Source: Acidobacteriota bacterium (GTDB lineage: Bacteria > Acidobacteriota > Vicinamibacteria > Vicinamibacterales > UBA8438). Taken from it: a stretch of 64,000 bases of DNA. Every line of letters begins with the position of its first letter. Within the stretch, counting starts at the first letter, position 1. Below the pieces are notes generated by a model. It saw only the letters and a program-made list of their open reading frames with translations, ran no database searches and was not told the origin of the DNA. The stretch lies in assembly GCA_009838525.1 (NCBI GenBank), contig VXRJ01000038.1:74654-138653 (forward strand), written 5' to 3'. A program made the translations under genes and the position numbers. Shown one piece after another: positions 27,646 to 35,428 of the stretch.

Positions 27646-30129
27646 ATGCTCACGCTCTCGACCACGCGGCTGGCAACGCTGATTCTCGTGCTCGCGACGC
27701 TAACCGCGCCCGGCGCCGCGGCCGCCCAGACGTTCGCAGCCGACGTCGCGCCGCTCGTCGAGTCGTCCTGCCTTCAGTGTCACAGCGCGCGCACCGTCAC
27801 GCCGCTCAATCTCGAACGCCTCGGGTTTGACCTGACCGACCCGGAGACCCTCAAGGTCTGGGAGCGGGTCTACGAGCGGCTAGAGAAAGGCGAGATGCCG
27901 CCGGCCGCGGCCCCACGACCCGACGCGGCCGTGGTCGCGACCGCCCTCGGGTCGTTGAAGCAGGCGCTGGTCGACGCGAGCCGGGCCGCCCGCGGCGAGC
28001 AGCGGACCCCGCTTCGCCGGCTCACGCGACTCGAGTACGCGTACACGATGCAGGACCTGCTGGGAATCGACGAGGTGGTCGCCTCCAACCTGATTCCGCT
28101 GCTGCCGGCGGAGGCCGATTCCGGGGGATTCGACACGGTCGCGGCGTACCAGAGCATGTCGCCCATTCACGTGCGGAGCTACCTGGAGGCGGCCGACCGG
28201 GCGCTCGATGGGGTTCTTCTTGTCGGGCCCGCTCCCGAGACCGACACCTACGTCATCGAGTACGCGAAGTCGGAGTATCTCCACCGCGTCGCCAACAACA
28301 CGGGACTGGGGCAGGGGATCGTCAAGCAACTCGACGATGCCTACGTTGCCTTCATCGACGCCGCATCCACCTACACCGTCAACAGCCAGAGCGAGGGGCA
28401 CCGGGTTACCGTCCCCGGCCGGTACCGGGTCGCGGTGGAGGCCTATCCCCACCAGGCGGTCAGCCCCGTGACGCTGTCCCTTTACCGGGGGCACCGGTCG
28501 GGGGGCGGAGTCCCGGCGCTGGAAGAGCTGCTGGGCGAGTTCGACCTGATTGGCGAGGGGATCCGGACCGTTGAGGTCACGCCGTATCTCCGCCCCGGTG
28601 ACCTCATCGCGCCCGTGCCCGCGGATCTCGACGGCCCGCGACCCACGCACGCGGTTCCTGGGGACCCGCACAGCGGGTTCGGTGGGCTGAAGCACCATCC
28701 GGGTGAAGGCGTCGCGCTCAAGACGATGACGATCGAGGGGCCGCTCCTGACGGATGGCGTATGGCCTCCCCGGAGCACGCGGCGGCTGTTGACCGGCGTC
28801 GAGTTCGACGCGGACGGCGAGATCCGGCTGACGAAGGACCCCTACGGTCACATCGTCGACATCGTCGCGGCCCTTGCCCCGCGCGCGTTCCGGCGACCGC
28901 TGGCCGACGGGGAGATCGAGGCTTACGCGAGTCTGGCCCGTCCGCTGCTCGACGACGGCCAGCCGTTTCTGGACGCGGTCCGTCTGCCGCTTCGGGCGAT
29001 CCTGAGCGCGCCGGCGTTTCTGTATCACGCCAGTTCGTCCGATCCCAACGTCGCCGCTTCCACCCTGGATGGCTTCGGCCTGGCCACGCGCCTGTCGTAC
29101 TTCCTCTGGCGCAGCATGCCGGACGCCGAGCTTCTCGACCTTGCGGGCGAAGGAAGGCTGTCCGCCCCCGACGTGCTCGCACGGCAGGTCGACCGGCTGC
29201 TCGACGATCCGAAGCGCGAGCGCTTCGTCAAGGACTTCGTCGGGCAGGCGTTCCGGCTCAACGAGCTGAAGGCGACCACTCCCGATCGGGGCATGTACCC
29301 CGAGTTCGACGATCGGCTGGGGCAGGCGATGGTGCGAGAGACCGAGCTCTTCCTGGCCGAGTTGATCGCCGGGGACCTCAGCGCGGGGTCGCTCGTCGAC
29401 GCCGACTTCACCTTCGTGAACCGCCAGCTCGCCGGGCACTACGGCATCCCCGGCATTACGGGCGAACACATGCGAAAGGTGATGCTGCCGGCCGACAGCC
29501 CGCGCGGCGGGCTGCTCACGCAGGCCAGCATTCACAAGGTCACGGCGAACGGGACGACGACGTCGCCGATTCCCCGGGGGAACTTCGTGCTCGCGAACCT
29601 CCTGGGCCGGCCGGCGCCACCGCCGCCCGCCGAAGTCGGCGCTCTCGAGCCCGACACCCGCGGCACGACGACCGTTCGGGAACAACTCGAGGCGCATCGC
29701 TCCAGCCCCGTGTGCGCCAATTGCCACCGTGTGATCGATCCACCGGGATTCGCGATGGAGTCGTTCGATCCCATCGGCGGCTTCCGGACGCGGTACCGCC
29801 TGTCGGGCGGCGAGATCGACGTCGGCGGCGGCCTGCGCTACCCGGCCCCGTACACCGAGGGACCGGCGGTCGACCCGAGCGGGGTGACGCCGGAGGGCGA
29901 GGCGTTTGCCGACATCCGGGACTACAAGCGGCTTCTGCTCGAGCAGGAGCTCGACCAGGTCGCGCGTCACCTCGCGTCGAACCTGCTGGTCTTCTCGACC
30001 GGCGCCGAGATCGAGTTCGCGGATCGTGACGCGGTCGAGCAGATTGTCGAACGAGGACGAAGCGACGGACATCCCGTCCGCCAGATGATTCACCGGGTCG
30101 TGCAGAGCGACCTGTTCAGAACGCGCTAG
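27646..30129 (+). CDS. Secreted DUF1592/DUF1588-type c-type cytochrome
   Basis: An 827-aa protein with a signal peptide (1-28) and a haem-binding CLQCH at 42-46. It has the planctomycete-type cytochrome domain set (DUF1587, DUF1592, DUF1588, DUF1585 region): FRRPLADGEIEAY, ATRLSYFLWRSMPDAELLDLA, HYGIPGITGEHMRKVML, and a second Cys motif CANCHRVIDPPGFAMESFDPIGGFRT near the C-terminus. The roles of these proteins are unknown, although haem attachment and export are clear. Unlike the two others at 57.7-62.3 kb, it has no DUF1552 gene next to it; an MGMT gene follows after 25 nt. Confidence 0.88.
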   Translation: MLTLSTTRLATLILVLATLTAPGAAAAQTFAADVAPLVESSCLQCHSARTVTPLNLERLGFDLTDPETLKVWERVYERLEKGEMPPAAAPRPDAAVVATALGSLKQALVDASRAARGEQRTPLRRLTRLEYAYTMQDLLGIDEVVASNLIPLLPAEADSGGFDTVAAYQSMSPIHVRSYLEAADRALDGVLLVGPAPETDTYVIEYAKSEYLHRVANNTGLGQGIVKQLDDAYVAFIDAASTYTVNSQSEGHRVTVPGRYRVAVEAYPHQAVSPVTLSLYRGHRSGGGVPALEELLGEFDLIGEGIRTVEVTPYLRPGDLIAPVPADLDGPRPTHAVPGDPHSGFGGLKHHPGEGVALKTMTIEGPLLTDGVWPPRSTRRLLTGVEFDADGEIRLTKDPYGHIVDIVAALAPRAFRRPLADGEIEAYASLARPLLDDGQPFLDAVRLPLRAILSAPAFLYHASSSDPNVAASTLDGFGLATRLSYFLWRSMPDAELLDLAGEGRLSAPDVLARQVDRLLDDPKRERFVKDFVGQAFRLNELKATTPDRGMYPEFDDRLGQAMVRETELFLAELIAGDLSAGSLVDADFTFVNRQLAGHYGIPGITGEHMRKVMLPADSPRGGLLTQASIHKVTANGTTTSPIPRGNFVLANLLGRPAPPPPAEVGALEPDTRGTTTVREQLEAHRSSPVCANCHRVIDPPGFAMESFDPIGGFRTRYRLSGGEIDVGGGLRYPAPYTEGPAVDPSGVTPEGEAFADIRDYKRLLLEQELDQVARHLASNLLVFSTGAEIEFADRDAVEQIVERGRSDGHPVRQMIHRVVQSDLFRTR

Positions 30130-30154
30130 CAACAGGACGAAGGAGGATCACACG

Positions 30155-30673
30155 TTGCCGAACGCCAGCACGCCACCTGCCGCCAAGCTGTACCACGACT
30201 TCCCGACGCCGATCGGCACGATGCGCATCGTTGGAGACGACACGCAGATCGATCAGGTGAACCTCCCGAAGGAGGCGTCAAACGCGCCCGACCCGGCCTG
30301 GTGCTGCTGTAACGACGATCTGCCGGCCCCCATCGCCCAGGCGAAGGAGCAGTTGGCGGAGTACTTCGCCGGCGCCCGTTCGACGTTCGACCTGCCCCTC
30401 GGACTGAATGTCGGCACGCCGTTCCGGCGCCGGGTGTGGCGGGAGCTGCAGCGGATCCCGTACGGCGAGACCATCTCCTACGGCGAGCTGGCGCGTCGTA
30501 TCGGAAAGCCCACTGCGTCACGCGCCGTCGGCGGCGCCAACCACCACAACCCGATTGCCATCATCGTCCCGTGCCACCGCGTGATCGGGGCCGACGGAAC
30601 GCTCGTGGGGTACGGGGGCGGCCTGCCGACCAAGGAACGGCTGCTGGCGCACGAACGGAGCCACGCAACCTAG
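30155..30673 (+). CDS. ogt: Methylated-DNA-protein-cysteine methyltransferase
   Basis: A 172-aa suicide DNA-repair enzyme that moves the alkyl group from O6-alkylguanine to its own cysteine. Acceptor C140 lies in IIVPCHRVIG. The helix-turn-helix FRRRVWRELQRIPYGETISYGELARRIGKP and the Asn-hinge GGANHHNP are intact. A TTG start at 30155 is chosen because GAAGGAGG lies 8 nt upstream and the family's N-terminal strand (YHDFPTPIGTMRIVGDD) begins soon after; ATG 30221 would remove part of it. The CC pair around residue 50-52 is unusual but not catalytic. It may be read with the preceding cytochrome gene. Confidence 0.93.
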   Translation: MPNASTPPAAKLYHDFPTPIGTMRIVGDDTQIDQVNLPKEASNAPDPAWCCCNDDLPAPIAQAKEQLAEYFAGARSTFDLPLGLNVGTPFRRRVWRELQRIPYGETISYGELARRIGKPTASRAVGGANHHNPIAIIVPCHRVIGADGTLVGYGGGLPTKERLLAHERSHAT

Positions 30674-30826
30674 ACCGGCATTCGAGCGACCACCGGCCAG
30701 TCGCTCTTGGGGACAAGCTCGCTCGCAACAGTTGTTCACGCTCCCGTGTCTGTGGTTTCGAGGCCGTTGCACGGAAAGTGATTGCACGCAATCATGGAGC
30801 TGGCGCGGTCGTTGGAGGAATCTGTC

Positions 30827-31069
30827 GTGGCTAGCATCACGATTCGCAACCTGTCGGCAGAGTCAAAGGAGCGGCTTCGACAACACGCCGAACAGCGCGG
30901 GTGCAGCCTCGAAGCGCTGGCGCGAATGGTCCTGGATCAGGCTGCCGAGGAATCCGTGTCGTCGACAGAATTCCCACACGATCTGATCGCGGTCGTCGAG
31001 CCGGGTGCAGATATCGAACCGTTCCTCCGCGACCATGATCAGCGTCAAGCGCCCGTCGACCTACCGTGA
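30827..31069 (+). CDS. FitA-like ribbon-helix-helix antitoxin
   Basis: An 80-aa protein with a GTG start at 30827 behind GGAGG. The N-terminus ASITIRNLSAESKERLRQHAEQRGCSLEALARMVL matches FitA-type antitoxins (RNL then the helix-loop-helix with EALAR). The C-terminal tail is toxin-binding in the family. The toxin gene that should follow is decayed, so this antitoxin is orphaned. It could still repress its promoter or neutralise a related toxin elsewhere in the genome. Confidence 0.78.
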   Translation: MASITIRNLSAESKERLRQHAEQRGCSLEALARMVLDQAAEESVSSTEFPHDLIAVVEPGADIEPFLRDHDQRQAPVDLP

Positions 31070-31220
31070 ACGTGCCGCCGCGGTCTACGGAGACGTGGCG
31101 GCCAGGGCCGAACAGGACGGCGCGCGGCTCAACGTCGCCGACGGGCAGATAGCCGCTATTGCTCTCGTCCAAGGCATGCGAGTCGCAACGCGCGACATCG
31201 GGGACTTCAAGGTATCGGGC
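31038..31220 (+). pseudogene. VapC/FitB toxin remnant lacking its N-terminal half
   Basis: A frame overlapping the antitoxin end encodes RERAAAVYGDVAARAEQDG, then LNVADGQIAAIALVQGMRVA and TRDIGDFKVSGV. This is the C-terminal third of a FitB-type PIN domain, with its third acid (VADGQIAA) and final TRDIGDF. About 85 N-terminal residues carrying the first Asp and the Glu are missing, so it cannot be catalytically competent. The frame then runs into the IS481 remnant. Confidence 0.72.
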
Positions 31221-31667
31221 GTATCGGCGCGGGCGGAGCCCATTCGAGCGCGGCGAGTCGATGAAGGCCCGCCCGGCGCAGGACGCGGCTGACGGTGGCG
31301 GGTGAGACGCCCACGGTCCGGGCAATCTGGACGCCCGTCTGCCGCTGGCGTCGCAGCGCCGTGATGCGGGAGACGATGGCTGCCGGCGTGGCTCGGGGCT
31401 GTCGATGGGGCCGCGAACTGCGGTCCGCCAAGCCCTCTCGGCCTTCGGCCGGGTACCGGGCGACCCACTTGCGCACGGTGCGGGGACAGACGCCCGCCGC
31501 CGCCGCGACGAGGCTCACGGGCAGGTGGTCGTCGAGCACGCGAGCCACCAGTTCGGCTCGACTCGCAGGGGTGGTTCTGGCATTCTGATGGATGTCTACT
31601 CGGCCCTCTGGGGTGAGACTTTGGTTTTCTTCACCCATCAGTCTCGCCTATGGGGGTCGAGCGGACA
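31207..31667 (-). mobile_element. IS481-family insertion-sequence remnant (N-terminal transposase fragment)
   Basis: The minus frame 31207-31638 (143 aa) encodes the two helix-turn-helix domains of IS481-type transposases: NARTTPASRAELVARVLDD, VRKWVARYPAEGREGLADRS, IARTVGVSPATVSRVLRRAG and LHRLAALE. It stops before the DDE catalytic core, so the catalytic half and one end are lost. The remaining end may lie near 31667, where the minus strand reads TGTCCGCTCGACC. It is fused to the decayed vapC, marking a deletion junction near 31215-31230. Confidence 0.78.
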
Positions 31668-32032
31668 ACCTGCTGAAAGGTCACAGTTCGTAACGGAAAT
31701 GCTGCAAGCTATTCACAATTAATGCCTTACTGCTAGCGTGCCGACCACGCTTGCCTCGTTGATTCCCACTTTCTAACCAGCACTCGACCCGACACTCGAA
31801 GCCAGACGTAGACCGTACTGGCTTCATCGTCAATTCTGCGTTCGAGGCCCAAGTGGACCGCGACTGCCCCGCAAAAGACACCCCGGTTGGCTTGGAAGCG
31901 TCGGGAAGTGGCAAGAGGCCGAGCGGCGTGAGCGGAGCCAGGCGGGGTTTCAGGATCGCACGGACCGACCACCGTGGAGTTCAACCGCGTGCCGCGCGGG
32001 GCCAATGCGCCCAGGCTCCTGCAAGCGCGCCC
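31668..32032. other. Gene-free stretch between IS remnant and ADOP permease
   Basis: 365 nt with no supportable gene. Short frames on both strands show no recognisable family or upstream signals. The sequence is less GC-rich by eye than the flanking core genes and is probably decayed accessory DNA. Confidence 0.5.
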
Positions 32033-34585
32033 TTACGTGTTCTCACGTAAGGCCTCGATCGGTCGAATACGGGCAGCCTGCCGCGCTGGCAACCAGCAGG
32101 CAAACAGCGCCACCGCAATGAGGACCGTCATCCCTGCGGCCAGGGTCAGCGGATCCAGAGGGGTCACCCCGAACAGCACGCTCTCGATCAGATGCGTCGT
32201 TGCGACGGTGCCGCACAGGCCCAGGACAGCCCCGACGGCCACGAGTGCAGTTCCCTCCCGCACGACCAACCGGAGCACATCACCGCGTGTGGCTCCCAAC
32301 GCCCTCCGGACACCGATTTCGCGTTGGCGCTGAGAGAAGGCATAGCTTAGTGCGCCATAGAGCCCGAACGCGGCCAACAGCAAAGCCACCGCCCCGAAGA
32401 TCAGGGCGCACATAGCGAAAAAGCGCGGCTGCGCGGCGCGTGCCGCGAGCTGCGTTTCAAGCGTTCCCATGGTGATCCTTCCTCTCGGATCGACGTCAGC
32501 GACGACCTCACGTAGGAAGGGAACGACGGGTTCCGGGTCGTCGGCGGTACGCACAACAATGGTCGGCGTCCCTAGGGCAGGCAGTCGGTTCATACTTGGC
32601 TGGAGAATGGATGAGTAGACCACGCTGCTGGACGCTTCGGCGAGCGCTGACCCCGGCGGACCTGTCACGTCAGCCACTACGCCAACGACCTCCCACGTCT
32701 CGTCTGTGCGCGCGCCGTCACCGGGCGCGAATCCCGGGAATCCGAGCCCCGCTGTCGCCAACCGCTGACCGACCGCTGGCTCGCCACCGAACGCTTGTCG
32801 GGCAAACGACTCACTGACGACCGCCACGAGCGGGCTGCCAGCCGTATCCCGATCGGTAAAGAACCGGCCGGCTTGCACCCGAAGTCGCATCACCTCGGCA
32901 TATTCGGCGCTCACGGTTCGCGTAGAAGCCAGTAGTTGGTCCCGTGCGTCGATCGGTGGAGGTTGGCCCGCAACCACTATCGCCTGGGTCGAATTTGCAG
33001 GAGACATCGGCGCGCTGGAGGCTAAGGCCACAGCGTTCACCTGCGGCAGGCCGGCGACACGGTCCATCCGCAGAAGAAGCCTCTCCGCGGTACTCCGTAG
33101 CGCGACGTCCATCTCGGCGAATGCCTCCGGTCCGATCTGACCCCCGGCGCCACTGAAGACGCGGTCCACCGCTTGTGTGTGCACCTGCGCTACAACGACA
33201 TTCGTCGGATCGAAACCGAGATCGAGCGTGACGCGCGCCACAAAACTACGCAGTAGCAAACCGGCAGTGCTCACTACCACTAACGCCAACGCCACCTGCA
33301 CGACAGCCAACCCGGCCTGCACCCGACTCGGCCGGAAACGGCCGAAGCCACCGACAGCCAACAGGCTGCCGCGACCGAGAGTCTGCCACGGATCGACGCG
33401 TGAGCAGACCATCGCCGGCGCTGCTCCGGACAGCCCACCCGCCACCAGCGAGAGACCGGCCGCGAATGTCAGCATTAAACCGTCGAGTCCGATTTCCGCG
33501 AGCCCGGGAATATGGCTTGGTGACAGTGCCGGAACGGCGCGGACAAGACCTGCCGCCACGGCTAGACCGAGCGCGCCGCCAGCGACGCTCAGAACGACAC
33601 TCTCGACGAGCAAGAGACGAACGATCCTGCCCCGCCCCGCGCCGAGTGCATCCCGGATGGCGAGTTCCCTCCGCCGCACGATGCCGCGGGCGAGCAACAG
33701 GCCACCGACATTGGCGCAGGCCATCAGCAACACGAGGGCAGTCGCCAAGGCGAACATCAAGAGTGCTCGCCGATACGGACGCACTTGTTCTTCGCGGAAC
33801 GGAACAACGCGCGTCTCGAATTGGACGCCCGGCATCAGCGGGAGGCTGGCGTCCGGCCTATCGAGAATGGTGCTCACCTCCGTCTCAGCTCGCTCTGCTG
33901 ACACGCCCTCCCGCAAGCGTCCAACTCCGATGTACGTGCTGTGAATGGTCGCGCTGCCAACCGGTGGTTCATCCGCCCGCACGACAAGCGGCTTCCAGAA
34001 GTCCACATCACGTTCGAAGAAGTCGAAACTCTCAGGAAGCACTGCGATCACTACGTGTGGTTCGCCATTCAACGAAATCGGTGCGCCGAGAATCGCTTGA
34101 TCCGAACCGAACCGTCTCGTCCAAATCTGGTGGCTCAACGCTACGACCCGGTCCGCCCCTTCGACCGCGTGCCGCTCAGTGAAGAGCGTGCCCAGCGACG
34201 GCGATGTTCGCAAGAGCGTGAACAACGAGGGAGTAACAACGGCGCCATAGAGTGGAACGGGACCATCCGGACTCTCCCAGACGACGCCAAGCGAGGTGAA
34301 GGCGCCAAGCTGCTCGAACGAGTGCGCGCCGTCCCACAACCGTTGCAACGCAACGCTCGACACACTCGGAGGGGCGGAACGGTCTGGAGACCACTGCCCC
34401 ACGCTGACGATCCGCTGTGCTTCCGGGTAGGGTAGTGGTCGCGCCAGCAAGCCGTTGACAACGCTGAAGATCGCCGTATTTGCGCCGATGGCGAGTGCGA
34501 GAACGAGTAGCGTTGCCAGCGTGAAGCGGGGACGTGCGACAAGTTGGCGCACAACCCCAGCTAAGTCACTGAAGAGCGACTCCAT
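32033..34585 (-). CDS. ADOP-type ABC transporter permease (MacB/FtsX family)
   Basis: An 850-aa inner-membrane protein with the duplicated permease layout typical of Acidobacteria. The first transmembrane helix follows an amphipathic start (VRQLVARPRFTLATLLVLALAIGANTAIFSVVNGLL), then a MacB-like periplasmic domain and a first FtsX block (LMACANVGGLLLARGIVRRRELAIRDALGAGRGRIVR). A second periplasmic domain leads to a second FtsX block (YALSYAFSQRQREIGVRRALGATRGDVLRLVV). No ATPase gene is adjacent, as is usual for this orphan family, which is thought to drive mechanical export or efflux. Codon use looks less GC-rich than the neighbours, in line with an acquired segment. Confidence 0.92.
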   Translation of the reverse strand: MESLFSDLAGVVRQLVARPRFTLATLLVLALAIGANTAIFSVVNGLLARPLPYPEAQRIVSVGQWSPDRSAPPSVSSVALQRLWDGAHSFEQLGAFTSLGVVWESPDGPVPLYGAVVTPSLFTLLRTSPSLGTLFTERHAVEGADRVVALSHQIWTRRFGSDQAILGAPISLNGEPHVVIAVLPESFDFFERDVDFWKPLVVRADEPPVGSATIHSTYIGVGRLREGVSAERAETEVSTILDRPDASLPLMPGVQFETRVVPFREEQVRPYRRALLMFALATALVLLMACANVGGLLLARGIVRRRELAIRDALGAGRGRIVRLLLVESVVLSVAGGALGLAVAAGLVRAVPALSPSHIPGLAEIGLDGLMLTFAAGLSLVAGGLSGAAPAMVCSRVDPWQTLGRGSLLAVGGFGRFRPSRVQAGLAVVQVALALVVVSTAGLLLRSFVARVTLDLGFDPTNVVVAQVHTQAVDRVFSGAGGQIGPEAFAEMDVALRSTAERLLLRMDRVAGLPQVNAVALASSAPMSPANSTQAIVVAGQPPPIDARDQLLASTRTVSAEYAEVMRLRVQAGRFFTDRDTAGSPLVAVVSESFARQAFGGEPAVGQRLATAGLGFPGFAPGDGARTDETWEVVGVVADVTGPPGSALAEASSSVVYSSILQPSMNRLPALGTPTIVVRTADDPEPVVPFLREVVADVDPRGRITMGTLETQLAARAAQPRFFAMCALIFGAVALLLAAFGLYGALSYAFSQRQREIGVRRALGATRGDVLRLVVREGTALVAVGAVLGLCGTVATTHLIESVLFGVTPLDPLTLAAGMTVLIAVALFACWLPARQAARIRPIEALRENT

Positions 34586-34693
34586 ATCCCAAATTTCATG
34601 CTATTCCGTTTCTCCCGGCAGCCGCGAGAGTATAGCCGAGCATGCGGCGTACGCGGTTCTCACGGGCCACCCGAGACCGTGCCAAGGGCGAGA

Positions 34694-35212
34694 CTACCGT
34701 TCCTGGTCGCGTGCCGGAAGTTGGGGCAGGCGCGGGTGGCGGGCGCGCCCCGGCTCGCGGAGATAGTCGCGGAAGCTGCGTAGCCGCGGCAGGGTTTCGC
34801 GATCCTTGGCACGGTTGGAGGCCCGCTTGCTCGCAATGATGTCGTCTATCGAGCAGACCGGGTAGCCGTCGATGTCGGCGCCGCGGCGCCAGGCGTCCTC
34901 GAACCGTTCAATGCCGTCCGGCGCAAAGACCAGGTCAACGTCGAAGGGTCCGTTCTTTAGTTGCACAAAGTCCTTGCCGCGCCGGATCTCGGCGATCTGT
35001 TGGGGGGTCAACTCGAAGCCGAGTTCCTGGAGGGCGTTGACGGCGGCCTGGCCGTTGCGGGCGGTCTTGTGCACGAACACATCTGCGTCCTGCGTGGTAT
35101 CGGGAAAGCCGTGGAGGAGGGCTCCCGTCTTGCCGATGAAGAGGTACTGCACGCTGTGGCGCTGGAGGGCGTCGCGCAGTTCCTCGACCTGGCTGTGGCT
35201 AATCGGTCCCAT
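34694..35212 (-). CDS. Nucleotidyltransferase-fold protein, possible toxin-antitoxin component
   Basis: A 172-aa protein from the ATG at 35212 (the longer frame overlaps the upstream small gene). The nucleotidyltransferase core is visible: IGKTGALLHGFPDTTQDADVFV holds the Gly-rich loop and DxD pair, and the third acid is in PFDVDLVFAPDG. The fold resembles AbiEii/MNT-type and DUF6036-like transferases that modify RNA or proteins with nucleotides. Its start overlaps the end of a 70-aa gene by 14 nt, a toxin-antitoxin-like arrangement. No HEPN partner is seen. Target unknown. Confidence 0.75.
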   Translation of the reverse strand: MGPISHSQVEELRDALQRHSVQYLFIGKTGALLHGFPDTTQDADVFVHKTARNGQAAVNALQELGFELTPQQIAEIRRGKDFVQLKNGPFDVDLVFAPDGIERFEDAWRRGADIDGYPVCSIDDIIASKRASNRAKDRETLPRLRSFRDYLREPGRARHPRLPQLPARDQER

Positions 35213-35411
35213 AGCCCAACCAGTCCGGCAGGTTCTCGTTGCACCAGCGCCGGTATTCCGCCGTGCTCTCCCAGGAGCGGTACGGCTCGTCATCCATTAC
35301 CGGCTTGTAAGTGTGGACGAACGCGTACCGGAGGCGGAGGCGGAGCGGCCGCGCGGCCGCGGCGTCAAACTCCTCTCGCCATTCCTTCGGGATAGGCGGT
35401 CGGTCGTCCAT
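35199..35411 (-). CDS. Small conserved-looking protein coupled to nucleotidyltransferase
   Basis: A 70-aa protein from the ATG at 35411, rich in Arg, Glu and aromatics (WREEFDAAAARPLRLRLRYA, YRSWESTAEYRRWCNENLPD). It is hidden in a much longer open frame that is otherwise antisense to the quinoprotein gene. The 14-nt overlap with the nucleotidyltransferase start points to translational coupling, so it is probably its antitoxin or regulatory partner. Family assignment is by pattern only. Confidence 0.6.
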   Translation of the reverse strand: MDDRPPIPKEWREEFDAAAARPLRLRLRYAFVHTYKPVMDDEPYRSWESTAEYRRWCNENLPDWLGYGTD

Positions 35412-35428
35412 GGTGATGGACGCCGCGG

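Noticed and set aside
31681-32005. Short minus-strand frames (77 and 90 aa) upstream of the ADOP gene's 3' side
   Set aside because: No recognisable motif, no ribosome-binding site, overlapping frames; probably decayed DNA.
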